64,000 bases of DNA from Microvirga terricola (GCF_011777495.1 NZ_JAATJS010000006.1:62001-126000), one strand, 5' to 3'. Counted from the first letter of the stretch, positions 18,338 through 27,402 are shown. Numbers and translations are program-made. The notes: generated by a model from the letters alone, not told the origin.

Positions 18338-19840
18338 CTATTCCGTGAACACCTCGTCCCTGCCCTTCCGGATCGACGGCAGAAGCGCCAGCACCAAGAG
18401 GAGCACCGCCACCGCCAGAAGGCCGGCGCTGACCGGGCGCTCGATAAAGGTCGAGAGTGACCCGCGCGAGAAGATGAGCGCGCGGCGCAGGTTTTCTTCC
18501 ATCAGCTTGCCGAGCACGAAGCCCAGCAGCATCGGTGCGGGCTCAAAGCCGAACTTGATGAGCAGGTAACCGACGAGGCCGAACAGCGCGATGAAGATCA
18601 CGTCCGTCGGCAGCGAATTGATGGAATAGATGCCGATGGCGCAGAACATCAGGATCGCCGGGAACATCAGGCGATAAGGCACCTTGAGCAACCGCACCCA
18701 CATGCCGACCAGCGGCAGGTTGATGACGAGCAGCATCAGGTTGCCGACCCACATGGAGGCAATCATGCCCCAGAACAGGTTGGGGTTCTTGGTCATCACC
18801 TGCGGACCGGGCACGATGCCGTGAATCGTCATCGCGCCAACCATCAGCGCCATCACCGCATTCGGCGGAATGCCGAGGGTGAGAAGCGGAATGAACGAGG
18901 TCTGCGCGCCGGCATTGTTGGCGGATTCAGGTCCCGCCACACCCTCGATGGCGCCACGACCGAAGCGGCGCGGATCCTTCGCGATTTTCTTTTCCACCGT
19001 ATAGGAAGCAAACGGCCCCAGCACCGCGCCGTTGCCCGGCAGAATGCCGAGGATCGCGCCGATCACCGTGCCGCGGATCACCGCCCAATAGGATTGCTTG
19101 AAGTCGTCCTTGTTCGGCAGAAGCCGTCCGATGGCCTTGTGCACGATGTCGCGTGCTTCCGTGCTCTCGAGATTGCGCATGATTTCAGCGATGCCGAAGA
19201 TACCCATGGCGAGAACCGCGAAATCGATGCCGTCGGACAGGAACGACAGACCGAAGGTCATGCGCTCCCGGCCGGTTTCGAGATCGGTGCCGACGGTCGA
19301 CAGCAGAACGCCGACAAGGATCATCGCGATGGCCTTGAGGATGGAGCCGCGCGCCAGCACGACCGCAAAGACGAGACCCATGACCATCAGCGAAAAGTAC
19401 TCCGCCGAACCGAACACCAGGGCGAGCTTGGTCAACGGCGCGCCGAGCGCGGCGATGACCAGCGTTGCCACCGTCCCGGCAAAGAACGAGCCGATAGCGG
19501 CGATGCCGAGCGCAACGCCGGCGCGACCCTGGCGCGCCATCTGGTGACCGTCGAGCGCTGTGACCACCGAAGTCGCTTCGCCCGGAATGTTGACGAGGAT
19601 CGCCGTGGTCGAGCCGCCATATTGCGCACCGTAGTAGATGCCCGCGAGCATGATGAGCGCGCCAACCGGATCGAGCCCGAAGGTGATCGGCAACAGCATC
19701 GCGATGGTGGCGATGGGGCCCACGCCCGGCAGCACGCCGATGAGCGTGCCGACAAGACAGCCGAGGAACGCGAGGCCGAGATTTTGCAGCGACAGCGCGA
19801 CGCCGAAGCCGAGGCTCAGATTGGAAACAAAATCACCCAT
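18338..19840 (-). CDS. tctA: Tripartite tricarboxylate transporter large permease (TctA)
   Basis: 500-aa inner-membrane protein with about 11-12 helices and the TctA signatures LVGTLIGVLPGVGPIATIAM near the N-terminus, GIYYGAQYGGSTTAILVNIP, and GAILGILPGNGAVLGPFASY in the second half. It is the symport channel that works with TctB and TctC. The ATG at 19840 overlaps the tctB stop codon by one base and has GGGAG upstream, so translation is coupled. Length is usual for the family. Confidence 0.95.
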   Translation of the reverse strand: MGDFVSNLSLGFGVALSLQNLGLAFLGCLVGTLIGVLPGVGPIATIAMLLPITFGLDPVGALIMLAGIYYGAQYGGSTTAILVNIPGEATSVVTALDGHQMARQGRAGVALGIAAIGSFFAGTVATLVIAALGAPLTKLALVFGSAEYFSLMVMGLVFAVVLARGSILKAIAMILVGVLLSTVGTDLETGRERMTFGLSFLSDGIDFAVLAMGIFGIAEIMRNLESTEARDIVHKAIGRLLPNKDDFKQSYWAVIRGTVIGAILGILPGNGAVLGPFASYTVEKKIAKDPRRFGRGAIEGVAGPESANNAGAQTSFIPLLTLGIPPNAVMALMVGAMTIHGIVPGPQVMTKNPNLFWGMIASMWVGNLMLLVINLPLVGMWVRLLKVPYRLMFPAILMFCAIGIYSINSLPTDVIFIALFGLVGYLLIKFGFEPAPMLLGFVLGKLMEENLRRALIFSRGSLSTFIERPVSAGLLAVAVLLLVLALLPSIRKGRDEVFTE

Positions 19841-20505
19841 CAAACGCTCCCACCCTGAGCTGCCACACCGCCCTGCGCATGCTTGCGACGTCCGACAAAA
19901 AACACGACGGCCGCCGCGACGATCATGATCACCGCCGTCGCGCGCAGTACATCCTTCTGCGACCAGTCAGCAGGAAACAGACCAACGAGGCTCTGCGGAA
20001 AAATCGGAATGGGGAGATTCAGGAGATCACCGAACAACAGCATGCAGAACGGCGTCAGGCTGAGCGCGAGGATCACCAGTTCGCGCAGCCGCGCCTCGTT
20101 CGTAGCATAGCCGCTGACGATGATCGCGAGCGGACCAGCCACGACGAGGCCGAGGCCCGGAATCGCAATGGGCCCGAGAACGAAGGGCCTGATCGTGATC
20201 GCGAACCCAATGATCGCGAGCATAATGAAGATCACACCGCGCAGGCTCCAGCGCTCCAACGGCTCTCCATCCGTGAGGAAGGAGGAGGCGACGAGCGCGA
20301 GGCCCGAGAGCCCAACGCCGACGGCGAGCCAATCGGGCAGCATGGCCGGGCCCATGGAACGCAATGTTCCTTGCGGGAGCCCCTGCGTTAGCGACAGGGC
20401 CAGAATGGCCAAGGCTATCAACAAACTGCCGCCGGCAAAATTTTGCGGCGCACGGATAACCCAACGTCGCCCCGGAGAGCCGGGACGGTGGTGAGCAGCA
20501 GACAT
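19840..20505 (-). CDS. tctB: Tripartite tricarboxylate transporter small permease (TctB)
   Basis: 221-aa protein from the ATG at 20505 (GGGAGG eight bases upstream). It has four to five hydrophobic helices, with SLLIALAILALSLTQGLPQGTLRSMGPAMLPDWLAV near the N-terminus, where the GP-x-x-[FL]P motif is typical of TctB. First gene of the tct operon. The upstream in-frame 30 residues are rich in Arg/Pro and lack a start signal, so they were excluded. Confidence 0.88.
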   Translation of the reverse strand: MSAAHHRPGSPGRRWVIRAPQNFAGGSLLIALAILALSLTQGLPQGTLRSMGPAMLPDWLAVGVGLSGLALVASSFLTDGEPLERWSLRGVIFIMLAIIGFAITIRPFVLGPIAIPGLGLVVAGPLAIIVSGYATNEARLRELVILALSLTPFCMLLFGDLLNLPIPIFPQSLVGLFPADWSQKDVLRATAVIMIVAAAVVFFVGRRKHAQGGVAAQGGSV

Positions 20506-20717
20506 AGGCGGCCTCCCGAACGGGCGCGTGCCTCGCGCCCGAGACTTGTTCTGTTTCTGTGTGTTGTGCCCAAGGCCGGCGGTCGGATCAAGCAAGCGAC
20601 GCCTAAATTAGAGGCGTTCATCGGGAAAATGTGGGCGTAACGGCTAAGACCTTTGTCGAAGCTCCACAGGCAGAGTTGACTTTCCACGCAAGATACAGCC
20701 GTCTGCGGTTGAATTCT

Positions 20718-20749
20718 GGAGAGCCGTATATACTTAAGCTCGACTCTCC
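20718..20749 (+). promoter_or_regulatory. Inverted repeat in the leader of the TerC-family gene
   Basis: GGAGAG (20718-20723) and CTCTCC (20744-20749) form a six-pair inverted repeat with a 20-base AT-rich loop, ending 30 bp before the ATG. It could be an operator or leader hairpin. I looked for a yybP-ykoY manganese riboswitch and did not see its conserved cores. Confidence 0.25.
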
Positions 20750-20779
20750 ATTCCCGACCTGAACCTTCCCAAGGCCGTC

Positions 20780-21520
20780 ATGGACTATATTCTTTCGACC
20801 ACATTTCTCGTCTCGCTGCTTCAGGTCATCTGGCTCGACATTCTGCTCTCGGGCGACAATGCGGTGGTTATCGCCATGGCGTGCCGCTCGCTGCCCGAGA
20901 ACCGGCGCAAACTCGGCATCCTGCTCGGCGCCGGCACGGCCGTCGGCCTGCGCATCGTCTTCGCCTTCCTCGTGTCCGAGCTTCTGGGCCTCCCCTTCCT
21001 GCGCATCGTCGGCGGGCTGCTGCTGTTCTGGATCGCCGTCAAACTGATCCAGGGCGAGGATGACGGAGGTCACGGCAACGTCGAGGCCAGCACCAGCTTG
21101 TGGAGAGCCGTGCGCACCATCGCCATCGCGGACGCGGTCATGAGCCTCGACAACGTGGTCGCCATCGCCGCCGCCTCGCGCGGCCACCCGGAACTCTTCA
21201 TCTTCGGTCTTCTGCTCTCGATCCCGCTGATCATGGTCGGTGCGTCGCTCATCACGAGCCTGATCACGCGCTTCCCGATCTTCGTCTGGGCGGGCGCTGC
21301 TCTGCTCGGCTACATCGCCGCGGAAATGATCGTCACCGATCCGGCCGTTCTCGGCTGGCTGTCGGGCCAATACCCGCATTTCGTGATGCCTGATCCGGGT
21401 CATCCGCCGCTCGACATCAAGCCCATCGGCGCGGTTCTCTACAGCGCGGCCGCTTTGGGCGCGTTGTTCGTGGTCGCGGTCGGCTTCGTCCTGTCACGCA
21501 AGTCTGCAAAAGCGGCCTAA
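20780..21520 (+). CDS. TerC-family membrane protein (YjbE-type metal exporter)
   Basis: 246 residues with about seven membrane helices. Two inverted half-repeats carry the family acidic motifs: LDILLSGDNAVVIAMACRSLP near the N-terminus and ADAVMSLDNVVAIAAASRGHP in the middle, whose Asp/Asn pairs bind the cation. The family includes manganese exporters (MntP-unrelated, Alx/YceF/YkoY/YjbE types) proposed to load secreted metalloproteins. Length and the missing C-terminal CBS/HlyC part match YjbE. It stands alone on the plus strand, diverging from tctB. Confidence 0.88.
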   Translation: MDYILSTTFLVSLLQVIWLDILLSGDNAVVIAMACRSLPENRRKLGILLGAGTAVGLRIVFAFLVSELLGLPFLRIVGGLLLFWIAVKLIQGEDDGGHGNVEASTSLWRAVRTIAIADAVMSLDNVVAIAAASRGHPELFIFGLLLSIPLIMVGASLITSLITRFPIFVWAGAALLGYIAAEMIVTDPAVLGWLSGQYPHFVMPDPGHPPLDIKPIGAVLYSAAALGALFVVAVGFVLSRKSAKAA

Positions 21521-21593
21521 GACTTAAAGATAGCGACCGCGCGCCACTGCGCGGTTGACGCATCGGCGCAGGGCGGGCACAGAGCACAGGCTC

Positions 21594-22292
21594 ATGTCCG
21601 CCCTGCGCTCTCATTTCTCCCTTGCCGGCCTTGGCCAAGGCGCGCGCGCCGCGTTGCCCGCTTTTCCCGGCTTCATCATGTTCGCCATGGCCTTCGGCAC
21701 GGCTGCATCCCAAAAAGGATTGTCGCTGGCTGAAGCGTTGGGCCTCAGCGCCTTCGTCTATGCCGGTGCGTCGCAGATGGTGGGCCTCGAGATCTGGCAG
21801 AGGGTGTGGTCGCCGACGACGATCCTGACCATCATGACGGTCACGGCGGTCGTGAACTCGCGCATGATCCTCCTCGGTGCAACCTTGCATCCCTGGCTCA
21901 AGGACGAGCCGAAGCCGCGCACCGCGCTCAATCTCTTTCTCATCACGGAAGCAGGCTGGCTCATCAGCACCCGCTATCACAGCGACGGCGGCCGCGATGT
22001 CGGCATTCTGCTCGGCTCAGGGCTAACGCTGTGGGCAGTGTGGTTCGTTGCGACCTTCATAGGGTTCTTCGCCGGCGCACTCGTACCGGAGCCCACGCGC
22101 TTTGGCCTCGATCTCGTCATGCCGATCTTTTTCGGTGCGATGCTGGTGCCTCTCTGGAAAGGGCCGCGACCTGCCCTGCCCTGGCTCGTGGCGGGCGCTG
22201 TGTCGCTTGTCTTCCACGCGCTCGTGCCGGGTTATCTCTTCATTCTTGCCGGTGCGCTGGCGGGCGTCGTCGCAGGGATGCTGATCGAATGA
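21594..22292 (+). CDS. azlC: AzlC-family branched-chain amino-acid exporter, large subunit
   Basis: 232-aa membrane protein with the AzlC pattern: ARAALPAFPGFIMFAMAFGTAASQKGLSL at the N-terminus, FVYAGASQMVGLEIW, and TVTAVVNSRMILLGATLHPWL. AzlC with AzlD exports branched-chain amino acids (and analogues) across the inner membrane. The ATG at 21594 was chosen over an upstream start at 21555 because the family begins close to the first helix. Its stop overlaps the azlD start (ATGA). Confidence 0.9.
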   Translation: MSALRSHFSLAGLGQGARAALPAFPGFIMFAMAFGTAASQKGLSLAEALGLSAFVYAGASQMVGLEIWQRVWSPTTILTIMTVTAVVNSRMILLGATLHPWLKDEPKPRTALNLFLITEAGWLISTRYHSDGGRDVGILLGSGLTLWAVWFVATFIGFFAGALVPEPTRFGLDLVMPIFFGAMLVPLWKGPRPALPWLVAGAVSLVFHALVPGYLFILAGALAGVVAGMLIE

Positions 22293-22615
22293 GCGGCTTG
22301 GAATCCGTCATCGCCGGACCTTGGGGCGCGGCCTTTGCTATCGGCGCGATGATGTCAGCGACCTTTCTGTGCCGCATCGCAGGCATGGTGGTGATGAGCC
22401 GCGTGCGCATCACGCCGCGCGTCGAGCGGGGTTTACGGGCGCTGCCGGGCTCGATCATTCTCGCAACGATCCTACCCGTCGTAATCGACAAGGGTTGGCC
22501 CGCCATCATGGCGCTTGCGGCGACGATCGTCGCCATGGCGTTGACGCGGTTCGAACTCATAGGCCTTGCGGCAGGCCTCGGGACGCTGTCACTCATCCGC
22601 CTGTTTGGCGGTTGA
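22289..22615 (+). CDS. azlD: AzlD-family small subunit
   Basis: 108 residues with four hydrophobic helices: GAMMSATFLCRIAGMVVMSR, ALPGSIILATILPVVIDKG and a C-terminal pair. ALPGSI, a four-helix layout and coupling to azlC by an ATGA overlap identify AzlD. The last 27 bp overlap the 3' end of the converging phosphatase gene, so the two transcripts are antisense there. Confidence 0.88.
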   Translation: MSGLESVIAGPWGAAFAIGAMMSATFLCRIAGMVVMSRVRITPRVERGLRALPGSIILATILPVVIDKGWPAIMALAATIVAMALTRFELIGLAAGLGTLSLIRLFGG

Positions 22616-23062
22616 GACGACTTTAAGCCTGTCGAGAATGCGCTCCACCAGACCATCGCGCACATGGCGATAGGCATCGAGAACCTGCTCGCGCGCGCCC
22701 TGCACCAAGGTCGGGTCCGGCGTCGGCCAGTATTCCACTTCCGCCGCGACCGTTCGCGTCAATTCGAGTGCGGCGTGATGCGCCTCGGGCGAGAGTGAAA
22801 TGATGAGGTCGAAATTCAGGCCCTCCCATTCCTCCAACTCGTGCAACGTGCGCGGCTTGTGCTTCGACACGTCGATGCCGATTTCATCGAGGATGGAGAC
22901 GATGAATCCGTTCGGCTCGCTCGGGCGCACGCCCGCCGATTGCACGTAGATCGACTTGCCGAAATAGTGCCGCGTGATCGCTTCCGCCATCGGCGAGCGC
23001 ACCGCGTTCATGGCGCAGACGAACAGGACCGATTGAACCCGTTTGGCGCGAGCGATTTCCAC
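22589..23062 (-). CDS. Low-molecular-weight protein-tyrosine-phosphatase/arsenate-reductase family protein
   Basis: 157 residues. The P-loop VLFVCAMNAVRSPMAEA has the CX5RS catalytic motif at the N-terminus, and PDPTLVQG near residue 115 has the DP acid motif of LMW-PTPs. Family members dephosphorylate phosphotyrosine or reduce arsenate; the DP pair and lack of extra C-terminal cysteines favour a phosphatase. It is last in the DUF2948-hisD-UPF0262-phosphatase operon, a linkage conserved in Hyphomicrobiales, and starts 3 bp after the UPF0262 stop. Substrate unknown. Confidence 0.88.
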   Translation of the reverse strand: MEIARAKRVQSVLFVCAMNAVRSPMAEAITRHYFGKSIYVQSAGVRPSEPNGFIVSILDEIGIDVSKHKPRTLHELEEWEGLNFDLIISLSPEAHHAALELTRTVAAEVEYWPTPDPTLVQGAREQVLDAYRHVRDGLVERILDRLKVVSTAKQADE

Positions 23063-23065
23063 CCG

Positions 23066-23551
23066 TCAGCCTCGCCAGTGAAGAGCGAAAATGAGCGTGA
23101 AGATGCGCCGCGCCGTATCGAAATCGACCACAATCTTCCCCTTGAGGCGCTCCACCAAAAGCTCCGCCGCCTCGTTGTGCATTCCGCGCCGCCCCATGTC
23201 GATGGCCTCGATCTGGGAGGGCGAGCCGGAGCGGATCGCCTGATAATAGCTGTCGCAGATCAGCTCATAATCGCGGATCGCCCTGCGAAAGGGTGAGAGC
23301 GAAAGCTGATGGGTGATGAGCGGCGCGCCGCTTTCCGTGCGCACCTCGAAGCAGAGGCGCTTTTCGATCAGCGCGATATGCAGCGCATAAGGCCCGCCTT
23401 CATAATCGGGCAATGCGAAAGAGTTCGCCTCGAGAATGTCGTAGATGGCGATGGCGCGCTCGTGTTCCTGGTCGGGATTGCCGCGCCCGATCGACGTCTC
23501 GTCGAGCGTGACGGCGACCAGTTTGCTGCGCTCCTTCGGTTCGCTCGCCAT
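23066..23551 (-). CDS. UPF0262 family protein
   Basis: 161 residues, soluble, matching the conserved alphaproteobacterial UPF0262 family ([33 protein letters not shown] at the start, [18 protein letters not shown] at the end). Function unknown. It sits between hisD and the phosphatase, 78 bp after hisD; a palindromic repeat fills that gap. Confidence 0.88.
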   Translation of the reverse strand: MASEPKERSKLVAVTLDETSIGRGNPDQEHERAIAIYDILEANSFALPDYEGGPYALHIALIEKRLCFEVRTESGAPLITHQLSLSPFRRAIRDYELICDSYYQAIRSGSPSQIEAIDMGRRGMHNEAAELLVERLKGKIVVDFDTARRIFTLIFALHWRG

Positions 23552-23571
23552 GCCTCGTTCGGCCTCACCCG

Positions 23572-23618
23572 CGCATGATCCGGAAAAGTGGTGTCCGGTT
23601 TTCCGAAAAGATCATGCG
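23572..23618. repeat. Palindromic intergenic repeat (Hyphomicrobiales type)
   Basis: CGCATGATC (23572-23580) and GATCATGCG (23610-23618) are perfect inverted arms. Inside them CGGAAAA and TTTTCCG form a second pair. The motif with GATCCGGAAAAGTGG and CCGGTTTTCCG is a familiar high-copy intergenic palindrome in this order. It lies between hisD and UPF0262 inside the operon, so it is probably transcribed as a hairpin. Confidence 0.75.
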
Positions 23619-23629
23619 ACCTCACACCA

Positions 23630-24922
23630 TCACAGATTCAAGCGGATCGCCACAGACCGTGCATGACCTTCCAGACCCTCCGACCGCCCGAGGGCAATGG
23701 CCGCCGGGCCGAGCGCCCGCAGGGCATCCGCGTCGCATTTCAGGATCGAGGTTCGCTTCATGAAGTCAAGCACCCCGAGGCCGGACGAGAAACGCGCCGA
23801 ACGGGCCGTCGGCAGCACGTGATTGGGACCGCCGACATAATCGCCGATGGCTTCGGGCGTATGGCTGCCGAGGAAGATCGCGCCGGCGTTGCGGATCTTG
23901 GCGGCCAGTTCCTCGGGGTTTTCGGTCTCGATTTCCAGGTGCTCGGGTGCCAGCCGGTCCACCAGAGGAACGGCGTCGTCCAGGCGCTCAACCAGAATGA
24001 TCGCGCCAAAATCCTGCCAGCTCGCGCGGGCGATCTCCGCCTTGGGCAGAGTTTCGAGCTGCCGCTCGACGGCTTTCTCGACCGCGTTCGCGAGGCCGGC
24101 ATTGTCCGTGAGGAGGATCGCCTGCGCCACGGGATCATGCTCGGCCTGAGCCAGAAGATCAGCGGCGATCCAATCGGGATTGGCGTGACCATCCGCAATC
24201 ACCAGCACCTCGGAAGGGCCGGCGATCATGTCGATGCCGACCTGCCCGAAGACCCGGCGCTTCGCCGCCGCCACATAGGCATTGCCCGGCCCGACGATCT
24301 TGGCGACCGGCTGCATCGAAGCAGTGCCATGGGCGAGCGCCGCAACCGCCTGCGCACCGCCGACACGGAAGACGTCATCCACACCGGCCAACCGCGCTGC
24401 GGCGAGCACCAGCGGGTTCGTTTCCCCATGCGGGGTCGGCACCACCATGGTCACACGCGGCACGCCCGCGACCTTCGCGGGCACAGCGTTCATGAGGACG
24501 GAAGATGGGTAGCTCGCGCGGCCGCCCGGCACATAGATGCCGACCGATTCCAGCGCGGTCCAGCGCCAGCCGAGCGTGACGCCGAGCGCATCCGTCGTCA
24601 TGGAATCGTGCGGCCGCTGCGCCCGGTGATAGACTTCGATGCGCTCCTTCGCGAGCGCCAGCGCGTCCAATGCCTCACGCGGACATTCCGCTTCCGCCGC
24701 GTTGATCTCGGCATCCGAAATGCGCAAGGTCTGCGCGCTCAATTCGAGCTTGTCGAAGCGGCGCGTGTAGTCGATCAGCGCTTCGTCGCCGCGCGCCACC
24801 ACATCGTCGATGATCGCGCGGACGGCCTGGTCCACATCTTCCGAAATCTCACGCTTCGCGGACAGAAGATCGGCGAAAGCCTGCGGGAACGAGGCGTCCC
24901 GCGCGTCGAGCCGTTGCACCAT
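23630..24922 (-). CDS. hisD: Histidinol dehydrogenase
   Basis: 430-aa cytosolic enzyme performing the last two NAD-dependent oxidations of histidine synthesis (L-histidinol to L-histidine). The signatures are complete: GWRWTALESVGIYVPGGRASYPSSVLM, ARLAGVDDVFRVGGAQAVAALA, KIVGPGNAYVAAAKR, IDMIAGPSEVLV, the catalytic pair within LAPEHLEI, and the zinc region GGPNHVLPT. It is full length. Its ATG overlaps the DUF2948 stop codon (ATGA), giving coupled translation. Confidence 0.98.
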   Translation of the reverse strand: MVQRLDARDASFPQAFADLLSAKREISEDVDQAVRAIIDDVVARGDEALIDYTRRFDKLELSAQTLRISDAEINAAEAECPREALDALALAKERIEVYHRAQRPHDSMTTDALGVTLGWRWTALESVGIYVPGGRASYPSSVLMNAVPAKVAGVPRVTMVVPTPHGETNPLVLAAARLAGVDDVFRVGGAQAVAALAHGTASMQPVAKIVGPGNAYVAAAKRRVFGQVGIDMIAGPSEVLVIADGHANPDWIAADLLAQAEHDPVAQAILLTDNAGLANAVEKAVERQLETLPKAEIARASWQDFGAIILVERLDDAVPLVDRLAPEHLEIETENPEELAAKIRNAGAIFLGSHTPEAIGDYVGGPNHVLPTARSARFSSGLGVLDFMKRTSILKCDADALRALGPAAIALGRSEGLEGHARSVAIRLNL

Positions 24923-25362
24923 CAGCCGCGCTCCGACGGCTGGCCGTTATGAGAGGGGCGGCTTTCGGCAGCCCAGACGGGGCCGATATCTTTCATCTGC
25001 ATTTCGATGCACTCCAGATCGACCTGAATGGCCCCGCCATCGGCGAAGATCAAGGTCGCGGTGCCGGAAGGCGCATCGCGTTCCTCGAAAGAGATCGCAA
25101 GGAGGTTGAGCACCGCATCCTTGTTGCTCTGGTCGATGCCCCTCACGCGCACGCCGGTGACATGTTCGAAATGCATGCAGGCGAGACGCCGCTGAGGGGA
25201 ACCCGCCGGGGCCTCCCAGTCGAAGCGACGGGCTTCGATGGCGAAGCGGTGCTCCTTCGGCAGATAGACGATGTCTCCGACATGCAAGATCGCGTCCTGC
25301 AGGTGAGCCGACACGACGGCCAGATCGTCAGGATCGAGGGCAACGAGTTTCAGGAGGTCCAT
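24922..25362 (-). CDS. DUF2948 family protein
   Basis: 146-aa soluble protein (LLKLVALDPDDLAVVSAHLQDAI at the start; FEHVTGVRVRGI in the middle; EAHM-like IQVDLECIEMQMKDIGPVWAAESRPSH at the end). The family is found upstream of hisD in many Hyphomicrobiales and has no known function. First gene of the operon; the stop codon overlaps the hisD start. Confidence 0.88.
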   Translation of the reverse strand: MDLLKLVALDPDDLAVVSAHLQDAILHVGDIVYLPKEHRFAIEARRFDWEAPAGSPQRRLACMHFEHVTGVRVRGIDQSNKDAVLNLLAISFEERDAPSGTATLIFADGGAIQVDLECIEMQMKDIGPVWAAESRPSHNGQPSERG

Positions 25363-25490
25363 GGGGCTGCCAACCTGTTGTTAAGCGTTGAAAACTAGGT
25401 AGAGAGCCGCCGCGGCAAGCGCAACCTTCCCGCTCAGCGCCGGTTCATCTTTTGGGGCCGACCATGGTCGCGGTGTTGAAGGAAATTTGG

Positions 25491-25772
25491 ATGAAACGCA
25501 TCGCCCTTGCGGCCCTGGCCCTGGCCCTCACGGCTCCAGCCTCGGCCCAATATTATGGCAATCCCTATCCGCCGCCGCCTGCCCCGGAATGGGGCGGCCC
25601 GCCTCCGGGCTATCGCCATGAATGGCGGCGCCCCGCGCCGCGCCAGCGCGTCGGGAATGTCTGCTACACCTCGCGCGGAAGCTGCGAATACCCGCAATAC
25701 TTCCCGATCAACACGCCTTGCCGGTGCGATATCCCCGGCTTCGGCATGAAGCGTGGGGCGATTCTTTATTGA
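25491..25772 (+). CDS. Small secreted proline-rich hypothetical protein
   Basis: 93 residues from the ATG at 25491 (AAGGAAAT upstream). The start MKRIALAALALALTAPASAQ is a signal peptide with an ASA-Q cleavage site. The mature part has a Pro/Tyr/Gly-rich stretch (YYGNPYPPPPAPEWGGPPPGY) and then a compact four-cysteine region with VCYTSRGSCEYP and PCRCDIPGFG, so two disulfides are likely. No family recognised. It has its own terminator. Confidence 0.75.
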   Translation: MKRIALAALALALTAPASAQYYGNPYPPPPAPEWGGPPPGYRHEWRRPAPRQRVGNVCYTSRGSCEYPQYFPINTPCRCDIPGFGMKRGAILY

Positions 25773-25783
25773 GATTGCAGAGT

Positions 25784-25812
25784 GCGGAGGCCTTGGCCTC
25801 CGCTTTCTTTTT
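25784..25812 (+). terminator. Rho-independent terminator
   Basis: Perfect nine-pair stem GCGGAGGCC-TT-GGCCTCCGC (25784-25803) followed by TTTCTTTTT, 11 bp after the stop of the small secreted gene. The T-tract lies on the plus strand only; it abuts the murA stop codon. Confidence 0.9.
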
Positions 25813-27101
25813 CAGCCCCGCAGCCGTTCGATCTCCGCTCCGCAGCGGGCGAGCTTGGTCTCGAGCGCCTCGAAGCCGCGATCCAGGTGATAGACCCGGT
25901 TGATCGTGGTTTCGCCCTCGGCGACGAGGCCGGCGATGACCAGAGACACCGAGGCTCGCAGGTCCGTCGCCATGACGGGGGCGCCCTTCAGCGCCGGAAC
26001 ACCTTCCACATAGGCACTGTCGCCATCGAGGCGGATCTTGGCGCCAAGGCGGGCCAGTTCCTGCACGTGCATGAAGCGGTTCTCGAAAATCGTCTCGCGG
26101 ATGCGCGAGACGCCGTTCGCCCGCGTCATGAGAGCCATGAACTGGGCCTGGAGATCGGTCGGGAAGCCGGGGAACGGATCGGTCGTCACGTCGACGGAGG
26201 TCAGGCCGTTACCATTGCGTTTCACCCGGATACCGCCGGGGGTCGTGGATACCTCCGCACCGGTCTGGCCGAGGACGTCGAGGGCGAATTGCAGAAGTTC
26301 GGGCCGGGTATGCTCCAGCGTGACGTCGCCGCCGGTCATGGCGACGGCCATGGCGTAGGTGCCGGTCTCGATGCGGTCCGGCAGGACCTCGTGGGAGGCC
26401 CCGCCAAGGCGAGCAACGCCTTCCACCACGATTTCCGAGGTGCCCGCGCCTTCGATCTTCGCGCCCATCTTGATGAGGCAGTCGGCGAGATCGATCACCT
26501 CCGGCTCGCGGGCGGCGTTGCGAATCACGGTCGTGCCGCGGGCGAGCGTCGCCGCCATCAGCGCCACATGGGTGCCACCGACAGTCACTTTCGGGAACTC
26601 GATTTCCGCGCCAATGAGCCCCTTGGGGGCTTTTGCGACCACATAGCCGCCATCGATCTCGATGGTCGCGCCGAGCTTGGTCAGCGCCATGAGAAGCAGA
26701 TCTACGGGGCGCGTGCCAATGGCGCAGCCGCCCGGCATGGACACCCGCGCCTCACCGAAACGGGCGACGAGAGGGGCGATGACCCAGAAGCTCGCTCGCA
26801 TGGTGGAGACCAGCTCGTAAGGCGCGCAGGTGTCGATGACCGAACGGGCGGTCAGGCGAATCGTCTGCCCCGTCTCAGAGGTCTGACCCGGACGGCGCCC
26901 GGCGATGGAGTGGTCCACGCCGAAATTGCTCATGATGCGCAGGAGCGAGGAGATATCCGCCAGCCTCGGCACGTTGCCGAGTTCCAGGGCTTCATCGGTC
27001 AGAAGGCTCGCGATCATCAGCGGCAGGGCCGCGTTCTTCGCGCCCGAGATCGGGATCAAGCCGTTGAGAGGCGCGCCGCCCCGGATGCGAATGCGATCCA
27101 T
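25812..27101 (-). CDS. murA: UDP-N-acetylglucosamine 1-carboxyvinyltransferase
   Basis: 429-aa cytosolic enzyme for the first committed step of peptidoglycan synthesis: enolpyruvyl transfer from PEP to UDP-GlcNAc. [25 protein letters not shown] opens the protein (catalytic Lys in SGAKNA), the loop [16 protein letters not shown] carries the fosfomycin-reactive Cys, and [13 protein letters not shown] and [10 protein letters not shown] are present. Full length, single copy in the window. It follows the small gene at 27155 by 53 bp. Confidence 0.97.
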   Translation of the reverse strand: MDRIRIRGGAPLNGLIPISGAKNAALPLMIASLLTDEALELGNVPRLADISSLLRIMSNFGVDHSIAGRRPGQTSETGQTIRLTARSVIDTCAPYELVSTMRASFWVIAPLVARFGEARVSMPGGCAIGTRPVDLLLMALTKLGATIEIDGGYVVAKAPKGLIGAEIEFPKVTVGGTHVALMAATLARGTTVIRNAAREPEVIDLADCLIKMGAKIEGAGTSEIVVEGVARLGGASHEVLPDRIETGTYAMAVAMTGGDVTLEHTRPELLQFALDVLGQTGAEVSTTPGGIRVKRNGNGLTSVDVTTDPFPGFPTDLQAQFMALMTRANGVSRIRETIFENRFMHVQELARLGAKIRLDGDSAYVEGVPALKGAPVMATDLRASVSLVIAGLVAEGETTINRVYHLDRGFEALETKLARCGAEIERLRG

Positions 27102-27154
27102 GAATCGTTCCTTTGCAATATCAACGCGAGCTATGCCGCCGCGGCCCTGCCGGG

Positions 27155-27322
27155 CTAGTCGGACGGCTTGTCGCGGTCGGAGGAGGCACCGGGCTCGCGG
27201 GTGGGAGACGCGGCGGATCCGGCCTGCTGCCGTCCGCGCGCCTGAGCCTTGCGCCGTTTAAGATTTTCTTTCAGCGCCGCCTTGAGACGGTCCGCTTTCT
27301 CTTGCGATTTCACGTCGGACAT
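27155..27322 (-). CDS. Small basic protein upstream of murA
   Basis: A 55-residue ORF: starts [18 protein letters not shown], then [15 protein letters not shown] and a Ser/Pro/Asp-rich tail ending KPSD. The Lys/Arg-rich predicted helix with the [11 protein letters not shown] core recurs upstream of murA in related bacteria as I recall, which supports a real gene. Function unknown; nucleic-acid or ribosome association is only a guess from charge. It runs with murA. Confidence 0.7.
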   Translation of the reverse strand: MSDVKSQEKADRLKAALKENLKRRKAQARGRQQAGSAASPTREPGASSDRDKPSD

Positions 27323-27402
27323 GGTTCACGCGACCCATCGTCGCCATGATCAATTAAAGGCTTCGCAATCGGCTCTCAATCAGAATATCAGTGATCCAGA
27401 CT

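Noticed and set aside
18821-19858. 345-codon plus-strand ORF
   Set aside because: Antisense of tctA; no domain recognised.
20640-20779. yybP-ykoY manganese riboswitch before the TerC-family gene
   Set aside because: I could not find the conserved loop sequences; only a simple inverted repeat is visible.
23588-24952. 454-codon plus-strand ORF
   Set aside because: It is the mirror frame of hisD, whose catalytic motifs are complete on the minus strand; its protein is Arg/His/Asp-rich shadow sequence.
25782-27158. 458-codon plus-strand ORF
   Set aside because: Antisense of murA; composition typical of a shadow frame in high-GC DNA.
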